A stretch of 49,175 nucleotides of DNA. It comes from Acidimicrobiales bacterium. Lineage in GTDB: Bacteria > Actinomycetota > Acidimicrobiia > Acidimicrobiales > Acidimicrobilacustridaceae. Numbering within the stretch: position 1 is the first letter of the stretch; each line of letters opens with the position of its first letter. The stretch spans positions 1-49,175 of the forward strand of contig JANZZE010000002.1 of the NCBI GenBank assembly GCA_026419545.1. The letters are read 5' to 3'. Of the stretch, positions 24,437 through 32,569 are shown piece after piece. The translations under genes and the position numbers were made by a program. Under the pieces are notes generated by a model. It was given only the letters and a program-made list of their open reading frames with translations. It was not told the DNA's origin and searched no databases.

Positions 24437-25378
24437 ATGGCCACGACAACCAAGGAGACGTCGCCAACGCCGACAGCGCCTGCTGCTCCGGCCGGAGTAG
24501 ACAAAGGGGCAGACAAAGCGGTGCGTGATGTTCCGACTCGACGGATTTCGTTCGAGGAGTCGCTGCGTTCGGTGCCCAAACATTTCGCGGCGGACGGGGA
24601 TCTGATTGCGAGCCACCTCATCGCCACGCTCTCGTCGCTCTTCCCTGACGGCGAAGATTTCTTCGTACGCTCGGTCCGGCATTACCGCAGCCAGATCTCC
24701 GATCCAGAGCTCAAGCGTCAGGTCACCGGGTTCATCGGTCAGGAGTCGGTTCACGGGCGCGAGCACCGGGCGTTCAACGACCGGCTGGCCGAGCTCGGTT
24801 ATCCCACCAAGCGCTACGAGCAGCTCGTGCGCTGGGCGTTGACCGCTCGGGAGAAGGTTGGACCGCCGCAGGTCAACCTGGCGGTGACGGCCGCTCTCGA
24901 ACATTTCACCGCGACCCTTGCGGAACTCGTCTTGAGCGATGAGGACTTCCGGAATCGCATGGGCCATCCGGCAGTGCGCGATCTGTTCCTGTGGCACGCG
25001 TTGGAGGAAGCCGAACACAAGGCAGTGGCCTTCGACGTCTACCGTGCCATTGGAGGATCCGAGCGGGTGCGGATCTGGACGATGAAGGTCATCCGCAAGG
25101 CGTTTGCGGTGGTGACCGTGCTGATGGTGATCGGATCCCTGTTGCGTGACCGGGCGACCTACCGACCGGGAACTTTGCGAGCGAGCTGGCGCCGGTTCAA
25201 GCAGACGCCGTTCCTGCAGCGGCAGTTGTGGGACCAACTCCGTTCCTATGACCGACGTGGCTTCCATCCCGATGACCGTGACACCACCGAACTGGTGGCA
25301 CAGTGGCGGGAGGCGTTGTTCGGGGCGGAGGGGACGCTCAACGACAAGCTGACCTCGGTCGCAGCGGCGGCAGCGTGA
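24437..25378 (+). CDS. PF10118-type metal-dependent hydrolase
   Basis: This 313-aa protein resembles the metal-dependent hydrolase family PF10118, found in lipid and steroid regions of actinobacteria. Glu/His motifs that could bind a di-metal centre are IGQESVHGREHRAFND and WHALEEAEHKAVAFDVYRA, separated by about 90 residues. One hydrophobic stretch (AVVTVLMVIGSLL) follows. The GAGGGGG before it favours ATG 24437 over ATG 24431. It is first in an operon with a BVMO and an SDR. The reaction is not known. Confidence 0.75.
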   Translation: MATTTKETSPTPTAPAAPAGVDKGADKAVRDVPTRRISFEESLRSVPKHFAADGDLIASHLIATLSSLFPDGEDFFVRSVRHYRSQISDPELKRQVTGFIGQESVHGREHRAFNDRLAELGYPTKRYEQLVRWALTAREKVGPPQVNLAVTAALEHFTATLAELVLSDEDFRNRMGHPAVRDLFLWHALEEAEHKAVAFDVYRAIGGSERVRIWTMKVIRKAFAVVTVLMVIGSLLRDRATYRPGTLRASWRRFKQTPFLQRQLWDQLRSYDRRGFHPDDRDTTELVAQWREALFGAEGTLNDKLTSVAAAAA

Positions 25379-25407
25379 ACGCACGCGTGGACGTGGAAGG
25401 GACACCG

Positions 25408-27039
25408 ATGGACGATGCCCGCGCGCTGACCGAAACGGAACCGGAGCACTTCGACGTCCTCATCGTCGGCGCAGGTCTTTCGGGCATCGGCGCTGCGTAC
25501 CGGATCCAATCGCAATGCCCATGGGCGACCTATGCGATCTTCGAGGCCAGGGATGCGATCGGCGGTACGTGGGACCTCTTCCGGTATCCGGGCATCCGGT
25601 CCGACTCAGACATGCACACGCTGGGCTACCCGTTCCGCCCCTGGCCTGGCGAGAAGTCGATTGCGGACGGTCCGTCGATCCTTCGCTACATCCGGGACAC
25701 CGCGGCCGAATTCGGCATCGATACACATATCCGGTTCAATCACCGCATCCTGCGGGCTGATTGGTCGAGTGCCCAGGCCCAGTGGCGGGTTGAGGCTGAA
25801 CGCACCGACACCGGTGAACGGCTGGTGGTCACGTGCTCATTCCTGTTCTCGTGCTGCGGCTACTACCGCTACGACCGGGGCTACCTGCCTGACTTCCCCG
25901 ACATGGAGAAGTTCGCGGGCACCCTAGTGCATCCGCAGGAATGGCCCGAGGATCTCGACTACGCGGGCAAACGCGTCATCGTGATCGGGAGCGGCGCGAC
26001 GGCGGTGACGCTCGTGCCGGCGATGGCCCAGACCGCTGCCCACGTCACGATGCTGCAACGGTCACCGACCTACATGATCTCGGTCCCGACGGTGAACCCA
26101 CTCGCTGGGTTCATCCGGCGTGTGCTGCCTGAGCGGTTGGCTGGAGCATTGTTGCGTTGGCTTCACGCACTCGGTACTCAGGGCATGTACAATCTGAGCC
26201 GCAAACGTCCGCAGCTCGTCCGTCGCTTGCTCCGGCGAGGTGTCGAACGCCAACTTCCACCCGGCTACGACGTCGAGACTCATTTCAACCCGCGTTATGA
26301 CCCGTGGGACCAGCGTTTGTGCGCGGTGACGGACGGTGATTTGTTCGCAGCGATTCGCAACGGCTCGGCTTCGGTCGTGACCGATCGGATCGACCGCTTC
26401 ACCGAACGCGGCATCCTCCTCGAATCCGGTCGTGAGCTCGAAGCCGACATCATCGTGACCGCGACCGGGCTCGAGTTGTTGTTCATCGGGGGGATGGAGC
26501 TGGCCGTCGACGGCAAAGTAATGGACGTCACTAACAAGCTGGCCTACAAGGGAATGATGCTCGAGGACGTGCCGAACTTCGCGATGGCCGTCGGGTATAC
26601 GAACGCAAGTTGGACCTTGAAAGCTGATCTCACCTCGCAGCTGGTGGCTCGCCTACTCAACGAGATGCGGGAGCGTGGGATGCGCCAAGCCACTCCGGTG
26701 AACCGCGATCCCGACGTGCATCCGCAGCCGCTGCTCTCCCTCACGTCCGGGTATGTGTTGCGCGCCGTTGATCGTTTCCCGAAGCAGGGCAACCGGTTCC
26801 CGTGGCGGGTGTATCAGAGCTACCTGCGCGACTACCGCGCCATGCGGTTGCGTCCGGTTGTCGACGAAGGACTAGAACTCTCCAATCCCGTTCCGGCTGA
26901 GCCGGTCAAGGCCTCGGCCGAGCCTGAAGGTCCTGAGACTGGCACAGCGGTTGTGGCTGAGCCCGCTGTTGAGGAATCGGCAGTGGTGAACCGTGCCGGT
27001 TCCGCAGTCGACGACGAGGATTTCGCGGCAGTCGTCTGA
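25408..27039 (+). CDS. Baeyer-Villiger-type flavin monooxygenase
   Basis: The 543-aa protein has an FAD-binding GAGLSGIGAAYR at the N-terminus and an NADPH-binding GSGATAVTLVPA in the middle. Between them is the BVMO fingerprint FAGTLVHPQEWP (FxGxxxHxxxWP). The substrate-side GGTWDLFRYPGIRSDSD is also typical. It should insert oxygen next to a ketone using NADPH and O2. ATG 25408 has GGAAGG 8 bp upstream; GTG 25375 overlapping the previous stop is an alternative. The C-terminal 60 residues are Ala/Glu/Val-rich and likely disordered. It resembles the BVMO+SDR pairs of mycobacterial mymA-like operons. Confidence 0.9.
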   Translation: MDDARALTETEPEHFDVLIVGAGLSGIGAAYRIQSQCPWATYAIFEARDAIGGTWDLFRYPGIRSDSDMHTLGYPFRPWPGEKSIADGPSILRYIRDTAAEFGIDTHIRFNHRILRADWSSAQAQWRVEAERTDTGERLVVTCSFLFSCCGYYRYDRGYLPDFPDMEKFAGTLVHPQEWPEDLDYAGKRVIVIGSGATAVTLVPAMAQTAAHVTMLQRSPTYMISVPTVNPLAGFIRRVLPERLAGALLRWLHALGTQGMYNLSRKRPQLVRRLLRRGVERQLPPGYDVETHFNPRYDPWDQRLCAVTDGDLFAAIRNGSASVVTDRIDRFTERGILLESGRELEADIIVTATGLELLFIGGMELAVDGKVMDVTNKLAYKGMMLEDVPNFAMAVGYTNASWTLKADLTSQLVARLLNEMRERGMRQATPVNRDPDVHPQPLLSLTSGYVLRAVDRFPKQGNRFPWRVYQSYLRDYRAMRLRPVVDEGLELSNPVPAEPVKASAEPEGPETGTAVVAEPAVEESAVVNRAGSAVDDEDFAAVV

Positions 27040-27063
27040 GCCGAGTCAATTGGGGGGAGCAAT

Positions 27064-27903
27064 ATGGAATGGTTCGAAGGGCGGGTCGCAGCGATTACTG
27101 GCGCGGCGTCAGGTATCGGGCGGGCGCTTGCGGTTGAGTTGGCCAGGCGCCACGCACCGCTTGCGCTGGCCGACATCGATGAGAGCGGCTTGGCTCAAAC
27201 GGTCTCAGCATGCGAGGGGTTCGGGGTGAAGGTGACCGCCCAACAGCTCGACGTTGCCAACCGTGTGGATGTGTTCGCGTGGGCCGATCAGGTGGTCGCT
27301 GACCACGGCAAGGTCAATCTGGCCATCAACAACGCTGGGGTCGCGCTTGGAGCAACGATTGATTCGATGAGCTACGAAGATTTCGTGTGGCTCATGGACA
27401 TCAACTTCTGGGGCGTCGTGCACGGCACCCAGGCGTTCCTGCCCCACCTCAAAGCGGCTGGCGAAGGTCATATCGTCAACGTGTCGAGTGTGTTCGGTCT
27501 GATCAGCATCCCGACCCAGTCGGCCTACAACGCAGCAAAGTTCGGCGTCCGCGGTTTCACCGATGCCCTGCGCATCGAACTCGAGATCGAGCGCTGCGGT
27601 GTGTCATGCACGACGGTTCACCCCGGTGGCATCAAGACCAACATCGCTCGCAATGCGCGCCTGCACCAGAGCGTGGCGCCATTCACCGGCAGCATCGACG
27701 ATGCCCGTCGGGGGTTCGACGCCGTCGCTCGCACAACGCCGGAACGAGCAGCCGAGGTGATCCTTGCTGCAGTGGCCAAGAACAAGCGCCGCGTCCTCGT
27801 CGGGGCAGACGCCAAGTTCATCGACTTCATTTCTCGGCTACCGGCTGGCCTGTATCAGAAGGTCATCGTTACCGGAGCCCGGCTCCGTCAGAAGTATCGT
27901 TGA
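27064..27903 (+). CDS. Short-chain dehydrogenase/reductase
   Basis: This classical SDR has 279 aa. NAD(P)-binding TGAASGIG lies at about 13-20, NNAGVALG near 90, a catalytic Ser in VNVSSVFG, and Tyr-x3-Lys in SAYNAAKFG. It likely oxidises an alcohol to the ketone used by the neighbouring BVMO, or the reverse. A GGGGGGAGC precedes the ATG. It is the last gene of the TetR-controlled unit. Confidence 0.9.
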   Translation: MEWFEGRVAAITGAASGIGRALAVELARRHAPLALADIDESGLAQTVSACEGFGVKVTAQQLDVANRVDVFAWADQVVADHGKVNLAINNAGVALGATIDSMSYEDFVWLMDINFWGVVHGTQAFLPHLKAAGEGHIVNVSSVFGLISIPTQSAYNAAKFGVRGFTDALRIELEIERCGVSCTTVHPGGIKTNIARNARLHQSVAPFTGSIDDARRGFDAVARTTPERAAEVILAAVAKNKRRVLVGADAKFIDFISRLPAGLYQKVIVTGARLRQKYR

Positions 27904-28040
27904 GCGCTTCCGGCCGGTTCGCCGATCGCTGTGAAGTGCACTGCTGAGATGTTCTGGAATTGTCCAGTCTCGTCAGAGGCAACGTCGACACCCGATTGGG
28001 TGATCTGTCAGTGACGAATGTCTGCGGGCTCTGCGCTGTG

Positions 28041-28313
28041 TCAAGAGTCCTTGTCTGGCAGTGCTCTATTGATTTCGCGCTGGATCTCTGATTCGGAAAA
28101 CGGACGTTGGAAGGCGCTCAGGGCATGTATCAGCAGACCAATCCCCCAGGGAACGATGACCCAGATCGGCCAGAAATGGCCGCGAGAAGCGACCGCCCAA
28201 ATGATGACAAGAAAGGCGTTCACCGCTAAATACACGGCCAAGTGTTGCCAGAACGCGCGCTTGTTCTCGAGTCGTCTGATCGCCGCAGCTCGCTCGTCAT
28301 CCGTCGTGCCCAT
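28041..28313 (-). CDS. 2TM-domain membrane protein
   Basis: The 90-aa protein has a charged N-terminal helix (DDERAAAIRRLENKRAFWQHLAVYLAVNAFLVIIW) and a second hydrophobic segment (WPIWVIVPWGIGLLIHAL). Its polar tail is FSESEIQREINRA. This is the two-helix '2TM domain' (PF13239) pattern, also seen linked to histidine kinases. Function is unknown. Confidence 0.75.
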   Translation of the reverse strand: MGTTDDERAAAIRRLENKRAFWQHLAVYLAVNAFLVIIWAVASRGHFWPIWVIVPWGIGLLIHALSAFQRPFSESEIQREINRALPDKDS

Positions 28314-28466
28314 ATGTTTCCGCGGTCTCCCTTACTCAGTGCTGCTCACCGAAGGGCGCAGATGTACTCAATGGGGTCATGGGACCACATTCATCTGGAT
28401 GTCATCAACCAGATGGTGGTGCGATGGGATACACGCCGTATGGAGTCCGTTCCGGGCTTTCTTAGG

Positions 28467-28572
28467 GGTGGCTATTCGGTCGACGGGGAACTGATTCGCG
28501 ACTTGCGGTCTGTTTGCGGTGCATCTCCACGGTCACGGGTGGGTGTTCGGTCGAAAGGGAACTGATTTGCGA
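28467..28572 (+). repeat. Direct repeat in a 315-bp gene-free stretch
   Basis: Two copies of about 35 bp, at 28467-28501 and 28538-28572, share TTCGGTCGA, GGGAACTGATT and GCGA (period about 71). They lie in the gap 28314-28628, which otherwise shows no recognisable gene. A frame through it (ending 28565) has no known motif. Confidence 0.65.
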
Positions 28573-28628
28573 TGGGAAGCACGCTGCTCGATGTGCTTGT
28601 ATCAGTTCAAGCGTTCAGGAGGGTTCAC

Positions 28629-29111
28629 ATGGGCGAGGACCAATCGTTCGGGAACGAATCCCGGAGCGGTGTGCTCCAACCGATGTCGGATGCCCACAAG
28701 ATGGCGTTCACGGCACTCAACCTGTCCACCGCGCCGGTGTGGCTAGCAATGGTTCTCTTCCCCCGAGCGCGGCTGACCGCCTGGCTCGCGCGCCGCGCAA
28801 CCTACGCGCTCGCTGGCCTGGGTCTCACCTACGTAACGCTGCTTGGGGTGGCTGTGGTGGCGAGCGACGAGCGCATTGACATCAGCGACCCGGATTCGCT
28901 GCGGCGGGGTCTTACCAATCCGACAGGCTTTCTTGCTGGCTGGACCCACTACCTCGCCTTCGATCTCATGGTCGGCCGTTGGATTTGGCGGTCGAACCTG
29001 GACGAGGGTCGCACGGCGCGGCTGCCTCTTGTGCTCACCTGGTGGTTCGGGCCCGCTGGACTGACGCTCGAACTCGCCCGCCGGGCACGTCGAGCGCGTC
29101 GGTCGGCTTGA
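28629..29111 (+). CDS. ABA4-like (DUF4281) membrane protein
   Basis: This 160-aa membrane protein has about four hydrophobic helices. FALNLSTAPVWLAMVLFPR-like residues near 18-40 are followed by WTHYLAFDLMVGRWIWR and LTWWFGPAGLTLELARR. WTHYLAFDLMVGRW is the signature of ABA4-like proteins, named after a plant xanthophyll protein. ATG 28629 has a very strong AGGAGGG 6 bp upstream and is preferred over ATG 28572. The bacterial function is unknown. Confidence 0.75.
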   Translation: MGEDQSFGNESRSGVLQPMSDAHKMAFTALNLSTAPVWLAMVLFPRARLTAWLARRATYALAGLGLTYVTLLGVAVVASDERIDISDPDSLRRGLTNPTGFLAGWTHYLAFDLMVGRWIWRSNLDEGRTARLPLVLTWWFGPAGLTLELARRARRARRSA

Positions 29112-29216
29112 GTGTCTCGTCGCCCCGTCGGTTGTGGTCGGCCAATGGGGTTCACGAGGTGCTCGCGATGAAGGGAGTCCTCCAGCCCTTGCCGTCTGTG
29201 CATTCTGGCTAGGGAG

Positions 29217-29618
29217 GAGGCGAGGGAAACCATCGACTTGACGATCGAAGGAGGCGAGATTTGCGATATTGCCGGTGTCGGGTCGGTGGCGGTCTCGGCG
29301 ATCGAGAACCTGCTCGGCGCGGCCACCTTGGCGTTGGTGCTCACTGGAGGTGTTGACGTACTCAACGTTGTCATCTTGGACGGGCTGCCATCGCGCACCA
29401 GCGGACAGCGCTGTCGTGGCGAGAGTGTCGTGGATGGTTGCGACGAAGAACTCGGCTTTGAGATTGACGATTTCACAGGCTGGGATGCGACCTGCGTCAC
29501 CCGTCTTGGTCGACAACACCACGCTCTGAAGACCCACCGGGGCTGGACTCTCTCCCGACCCGATCCCACCTCTGGCAAACGCAAACTCCAACCCCCACCA
29601 GTTCGCGACATCAGTTGA
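29217..29618 (+). pseudogene. Decayed C-terminal fragment of a DUF222/HNH (13E12-type) endonuclease gene
   Basis: The frame reads EICDIAGVGSVAVSAIENLLG followed by LVLTGGVDVLNVV. It ends with VTRLGRQHHALKTHRGWTL. These match the pre-HNH and terminal parts of actinobacterial DUF222/HNH proteins (typically CEIPGVGPVPV...ARxLLG, CRxHHxLKTxxGW). The central HNH Cys/His residues are largely lost and no N-terminal DUF222 domain or good start is present upstream. It is best read as a remnant. Confidence 0.65.
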
Positions 29619-29710
29619 CCCGCGGTCATTGTGATGCGAAGACGCCGCTGACCTGACTGTGACCTCGCGCGGCCGGGGCTGTTGTGCGGTGGTGTCGCCG
29701 ATGCGTGTCT

Positions 29711-29811
29711 TTCGGCCGGGAGGCTGTGTCGTCGATGTTCGCCGACGATCGGGCCGGTGCTGGGCGTTCACGGGGCGTGGGGCGTTCGGCCGGGAGGCAG
29801 TGTCGTCGATG
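29711..29811 (+). repeat. 27-bp direct repeat upstream of LLM oxidoreductase
   Basis: TTCGGCCGGGAGGC-T/A-GTGTCGTCGATG occurs at 29711-29737 and 29785-29811 with one mismatch (period 74). It lies in the spacer after the HNH remnant and before the LLM gene; it may be a remnant of a tandem duplication. Confidence 0.7.
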
Positions 29812-29846
29812 CGGTAGCGGCATGGCGGCTGTGGTTTTGTGGGGTG

Positions 29847-30875
29847 ATGCGCTTCGACTTGATGACAGGTGGCCTCCCGCTGACCCGGATGCAGGACCTT
29901 GCCCGCGACGCCCATGCTGCAGGTTTCGATGGTCTCGTGGTGACTGAGGCCGGCCGAACGGCCTACCTGGGATGCGCCGTAGCCTCGCTCGCTGCGCCCG
30001 TCGACGTGCTCACGGGTATCGCAGTCGCGTTTGCGCGAAGCCCGATGGTGACGGCCGCGACCGCGTGGGAACTCGCCGAAGCTAGTGGCGGACGTTTCCG
30101 GCTTGGTCTCGGTACTCAGGTCCGGGCACACATCGAACGTCGTTACGGGATGTGCTTCGACTCCCCAGGGCCTCGGCTCCGCGAGTACGTGCTGGCCGTC
30201 CGCGCGTGCTTTGCGGCCTTTCGCGGTAGCGCCCCGTTGAACTTCGACGGGCAGTACTGGAAGCTGTCGTTGCTCCCGCCGATGTGGTCACCGGGGCCGA
30301 TCGCATTTCCCGACCCGCCGATCGACGTGGCTGCGGTGAATCCTTGGATGTTGCGAATGGCCGGTCAGGTCGCCGACGGCGTGCACGTTCACCCGCTCAA
30401 CACCCCGACGTATCTGCGAGAGATGGTCCTGCCCTGCTTGGCTCAGGGTGTGGCCGCGGCCGGACGGTCGCTAGGCGAGCTCGAGGTGATCGTCCCGTGC
30501 TTTATTGCACCGGGCGATTCTGAGGAAGATCGCCGCCAGTGGTGGGAGCTAGCACGCGCACAAGTCGCGTTCTACGGATCGACGCCGAATTACGCGTTCA
30601 TCTTCGATCAAATCGGGTTCGATGGCACGACCGCGAAGCTCCGAGAACGACAGAAGGCCGGAGACTTGGCGGGAATGATCTCGGTGATCTCTGACGAATG
30701 TCTGGCTCACTTCGTGGTCGCTGGGACCTGGGACGAGATCGGTTCCGCTCTCGTTGAACGTTACCGGGGCGTTGCCACCCGCGTGGTCGACTACTTCGCC
30801 GCACAGGCCTGGGCCCGTGATCCCGGGTCGCTGAAGCGCTGGGCGAGCGTTGCTGATGCGGTTCATGCAGCTTGA
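29847..30875 (+). CDS. LLM-class (F420-dependent-type) oxidoreductase
   Basis: The 342-aa luciferase-like TIM barrel starts MRFDLMTGGLPLTRMQDLARDA. Family features are HAAGFDGLVVTE, LTGIAVAFARSPM, SGGRFRLGLGTQVRAHIERRYGM and GQVADGVHVHPLNTPTYL. The GLGTQ and ERRYG motifs are typical of the F420-dependent LLM subfamily (TIGR03617-like) common in mycobacteria and Acidimicrobiia. The ATG at 29847 precedes the first conserved strand. The substrate is unknown. Confidence 0.85.
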   Translation: MRFDLMTGGLPLTRMQDLARDAHAAGFDGLVVTEAGRTAYLGCAVASLAAPVDVLTGIAVAFARSPMVTAATAWELAEASGGRFRLGLGTQVRAHIERRYGMCFDSPGPRLREYVLAVRACFAAFRGSAPLNFDGQYWKLSLLPPMWSPGPIAFPDPPIDVAAVNPWMLRMAGQVADGVHVHPLNTPTYLREMVLPCLAQGVAAAGRSLGELEVIVPCFIAPGDSEEDRRQWWELARAQVAFYGSTPNYAFIFDQIGFDGTTAKLRERQKAGDLAGMISVISDECLAHFVVAGTWDEIGSALVERYRGVATRVVDYFAAQAWARDPGSLKRWASVADAVHAA

Positions 30876-31202
30876 ACAGGGCTAGTCCTAATGACCAGGA
30901 CTCGTGCGCTGAGCGGCAGTTGGTGCCGCATCGACGACTCCAGCTCGAACCTCGCCGCCTGCGGCACGCAGACCTTCTCCTGGGCTTCTGGTCACCACGT
31001 GCGACGCCGTGGGGGTTTGTGGTCGGCCTGCGACGTGGTAGGGGCGAGTGATGCGCCAGGTCGGTCCGACGGTCTCGTCATGCGCCAAGCTGGTAGGCCA
31101 ACCCGGGACCGCGTGGGGGTGTGGTCAGCGAGGGGCCCCCTGAGGGTTGGTTGGTCTACCGGGGGCTGCGAAAGGGCTTGTGGCCAACCTTGAAACTTTG
31201 TC
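30876..31202. other. Intergenic stretch, no gene recognised
   Basis: The 327 bp between the convergent LLM and amidohydrolase genes hold a small hairpin, AGTCCT/AGGACT, near 30886-30904. Loosely repeated segments are GTGGGGGTTTGTGGTC near 31011 and GTGGGGGTGTGGTC near 31114. No convincing coding frame is seen. Confidence 0.5.
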
Positions 31203-32390
31203 TCAGGTGGCCGTTCGCGGCGTGGCCAACTGAGCGGCGTTCTCGTACATGACTTTGTCGACTGCGTCCTGGTCAAGTCCGGCCGCAGTGAGATCCTCGA
31301 CATATGAGAGCGGGTCGGGGAGGCCTTCGGCATGCGGGAAGTCGGAACCGAAGATGATGTGGTCGATCCCGATCAACGAAACCAACTCTGACAAGTCGTC
31401 CTCATAGAAGGGCGCGACCCACACATGTCGCCGGAAGGTCTCGCGAGGGTCTTCTGAAAACATCGGGCGGCGCATCTGCCAGACCTTTTTCAGTTTCTGG
31501 AAGAGCGGCCGGACCCACTCGGACCCGTTCTCGATGGTGACGATCCGGATGTTGGGAAACCTGTCGAATACCCCGTCGGCGATGAACGACGCCACCGTAT
31601 CGCTGATCGGCGACATGGTCAGCAGCTGGAACAGTGCTGGCAGCCGGAAGGCCTGGAACTCTGGGTTCACGCCCCATTTCTCGAGCATGAACCCATAGCC
31701 AGCGTCCCCTGCGTGGAATGCAACCGTGATTCCGGCTTCGTTCACCCGCGCCCAGAACGGATCATGCGAGGGATGGCCGAAAGATCGATTTCCAGTCGGG
31801 TCCGCGATCGGTCCGGGGCGCATGTTGATGATTCGAGCGCCTGCGTCGAGGACGAACTCGAGCTCATCGACGGCCCAATCAACGTCGGCCAATGTGAGGT
31901 AGGGCGCTGCGTACAGTCGGTCCTGGAAGTTGAACGTCCAGTCATCGAGCAGCCAGCGGTTGAAAGCTCGGAATGCGGCGAGGATCGCAGGTCGGTCGTG
32001 GCTGAGGGCTCCTTCCATACCGACGCCGAGGGTGGGGAACAGAAAGGCAGCGGTCAGTCCCTGTTCGTCCATCAATCGCACCCGGGCCGCGGGGTCGCGG
32101 TAGGCGGGGCTGATGGGCTCGAGTTCACCGAACGCTGTGTGCAGATCGGTGATCGAGGTTCTGCCCCGGAAGTAATCGATGAGCGCGCCTGGACGGGAAC
32201 AGGGATCGAACGTTGGATTTGGGATGAACCGGTTGACCTTGCCGCCGACTAGGAGGCGCTTCTTACCATCGATGTCAGCCCATCGCATACAGCGACTGCG
32301 CATCGCCGGATCGACGTGTCGGATGAACGCGTCCTCCGCCTCGTAGTAGTGGTTGTCGGCGTCGAAGGCCTTGGTGGGTCGTTCGGCCAT
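31203..32390 (-). CDS. Amidohydrolase-2 family protein
   Basis: This 395-aa metal-dependent TIM-barrel hydrolase (PF04909) begins with FDADNHYYE, a variant of the metal-binding start of this family. It has VRLMDEQGLTAAFLFPTLG, the metal-site ITVAFHAGDAGYG, and IIFGSDFPHAEG near the C-terminus. Members of this actinobacterial subgroup sit in lipid and steroid degradation loci. The precise reaction is unknown. A 12-bp palindrome lies 24 bp upstream of the ATG. Confidence 0.85.
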   Translation of the reverse strand: MAERPTKAFDADNHYYEAEDAFIRHVDPAMRSRCMRWADIDGKKRLLVGGKVNRFIPNPTFDPCSRPGALIDYFRGRTSITDLHTAFGELEPISPAYRDPAARVRLMDEQGLTAAFLFPTLGVGMEGALSHDRPAILAAFRAFNRWLLDDWTFNFQDRLYAAPYLTLADVDWAVDELEFVLDAGARIINMRPGPIADPTGNRSFGHPSHDPFWARVNEAGITVAFHAGDAGYGFMLEKWGVNPEFQAFRLPALFQLLTMSPISDTVASFIADGVFDRFPNIRIVTIENGSEWVRPLFQKLKKVWQMRRPMFSEDPRETFRRHVWVAPFYEDDLSELVSLIGIDHIIFGSDFPHAEGLPDPLSYVEDLTAAGLDQDAVDKVMYENAAQLATPRTAT

Positions 32391-32413
32391 GGCGTCCCCC
32401 TAGCCATTGGAAT

Positions 32414-32425
32414 AGAACCGGTTCT
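32414..32425. promoter_or_regulatory. Palindrome AGAACCGGTTCT upstream of amidohydrolase
   Basis: A perfect 12-bp palindrome lies within TAGAACCGGTTCTC. It matches 7 of the 8 fixed positions of the TnnAACnnGTTnnA motif bound by KstR-type regulators of cholesterol catabolism. It lies 24 bp upstream of the minus-strand start. KstR control is inferred from one site only. Confidence 0.5.
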
Positions 32426-32545
32426 CATACGTTAGTTGACGCTTTCGTCGGCGCCGTACTCGGCTCACCCGACCCTGCAACTCATCGGCCGCCCGTCACG
32501 TTTGAGCAGCACGTCCGGCGCTGGAACGGCGACTGCCTGCGAAGT

Positions 32546-32567
32546 AACCTGACACAAGTGTCAGGTT
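32546..32567. promoter_or_regulatory. 22-bp near-perfect palindrome at the start of the second amidohydrolase
   Basis: Perfect 10-bp arms AACCTGACAC and GTGTCAGGTT flank the 2-bp centre AA. It ends 2 bp before GTG 32570 and includes the alternative GTG at 32558. The dimensions are typical of a TetR-family operator. A repressor bound here would cover the transcription or translation start. Confidence 0.7.
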
Positions 32568-32569
32568 CA

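Noticed and set aside
28467-29811. Repeats considered as a CRISPR array
   Set aside because: Only two degenerate copies per locus, differing in sequence between loci, and no cas genes nearby.
28743-30131. Long minus-strand open frame (about 460 codons)
   Set aside because: It runs antisense through three features (ABA4-like gene, HNH remnant, LLM gene), is rich in Arg/Pro/Thr with no recognisable motif, and reflects high-GC antisense openness.
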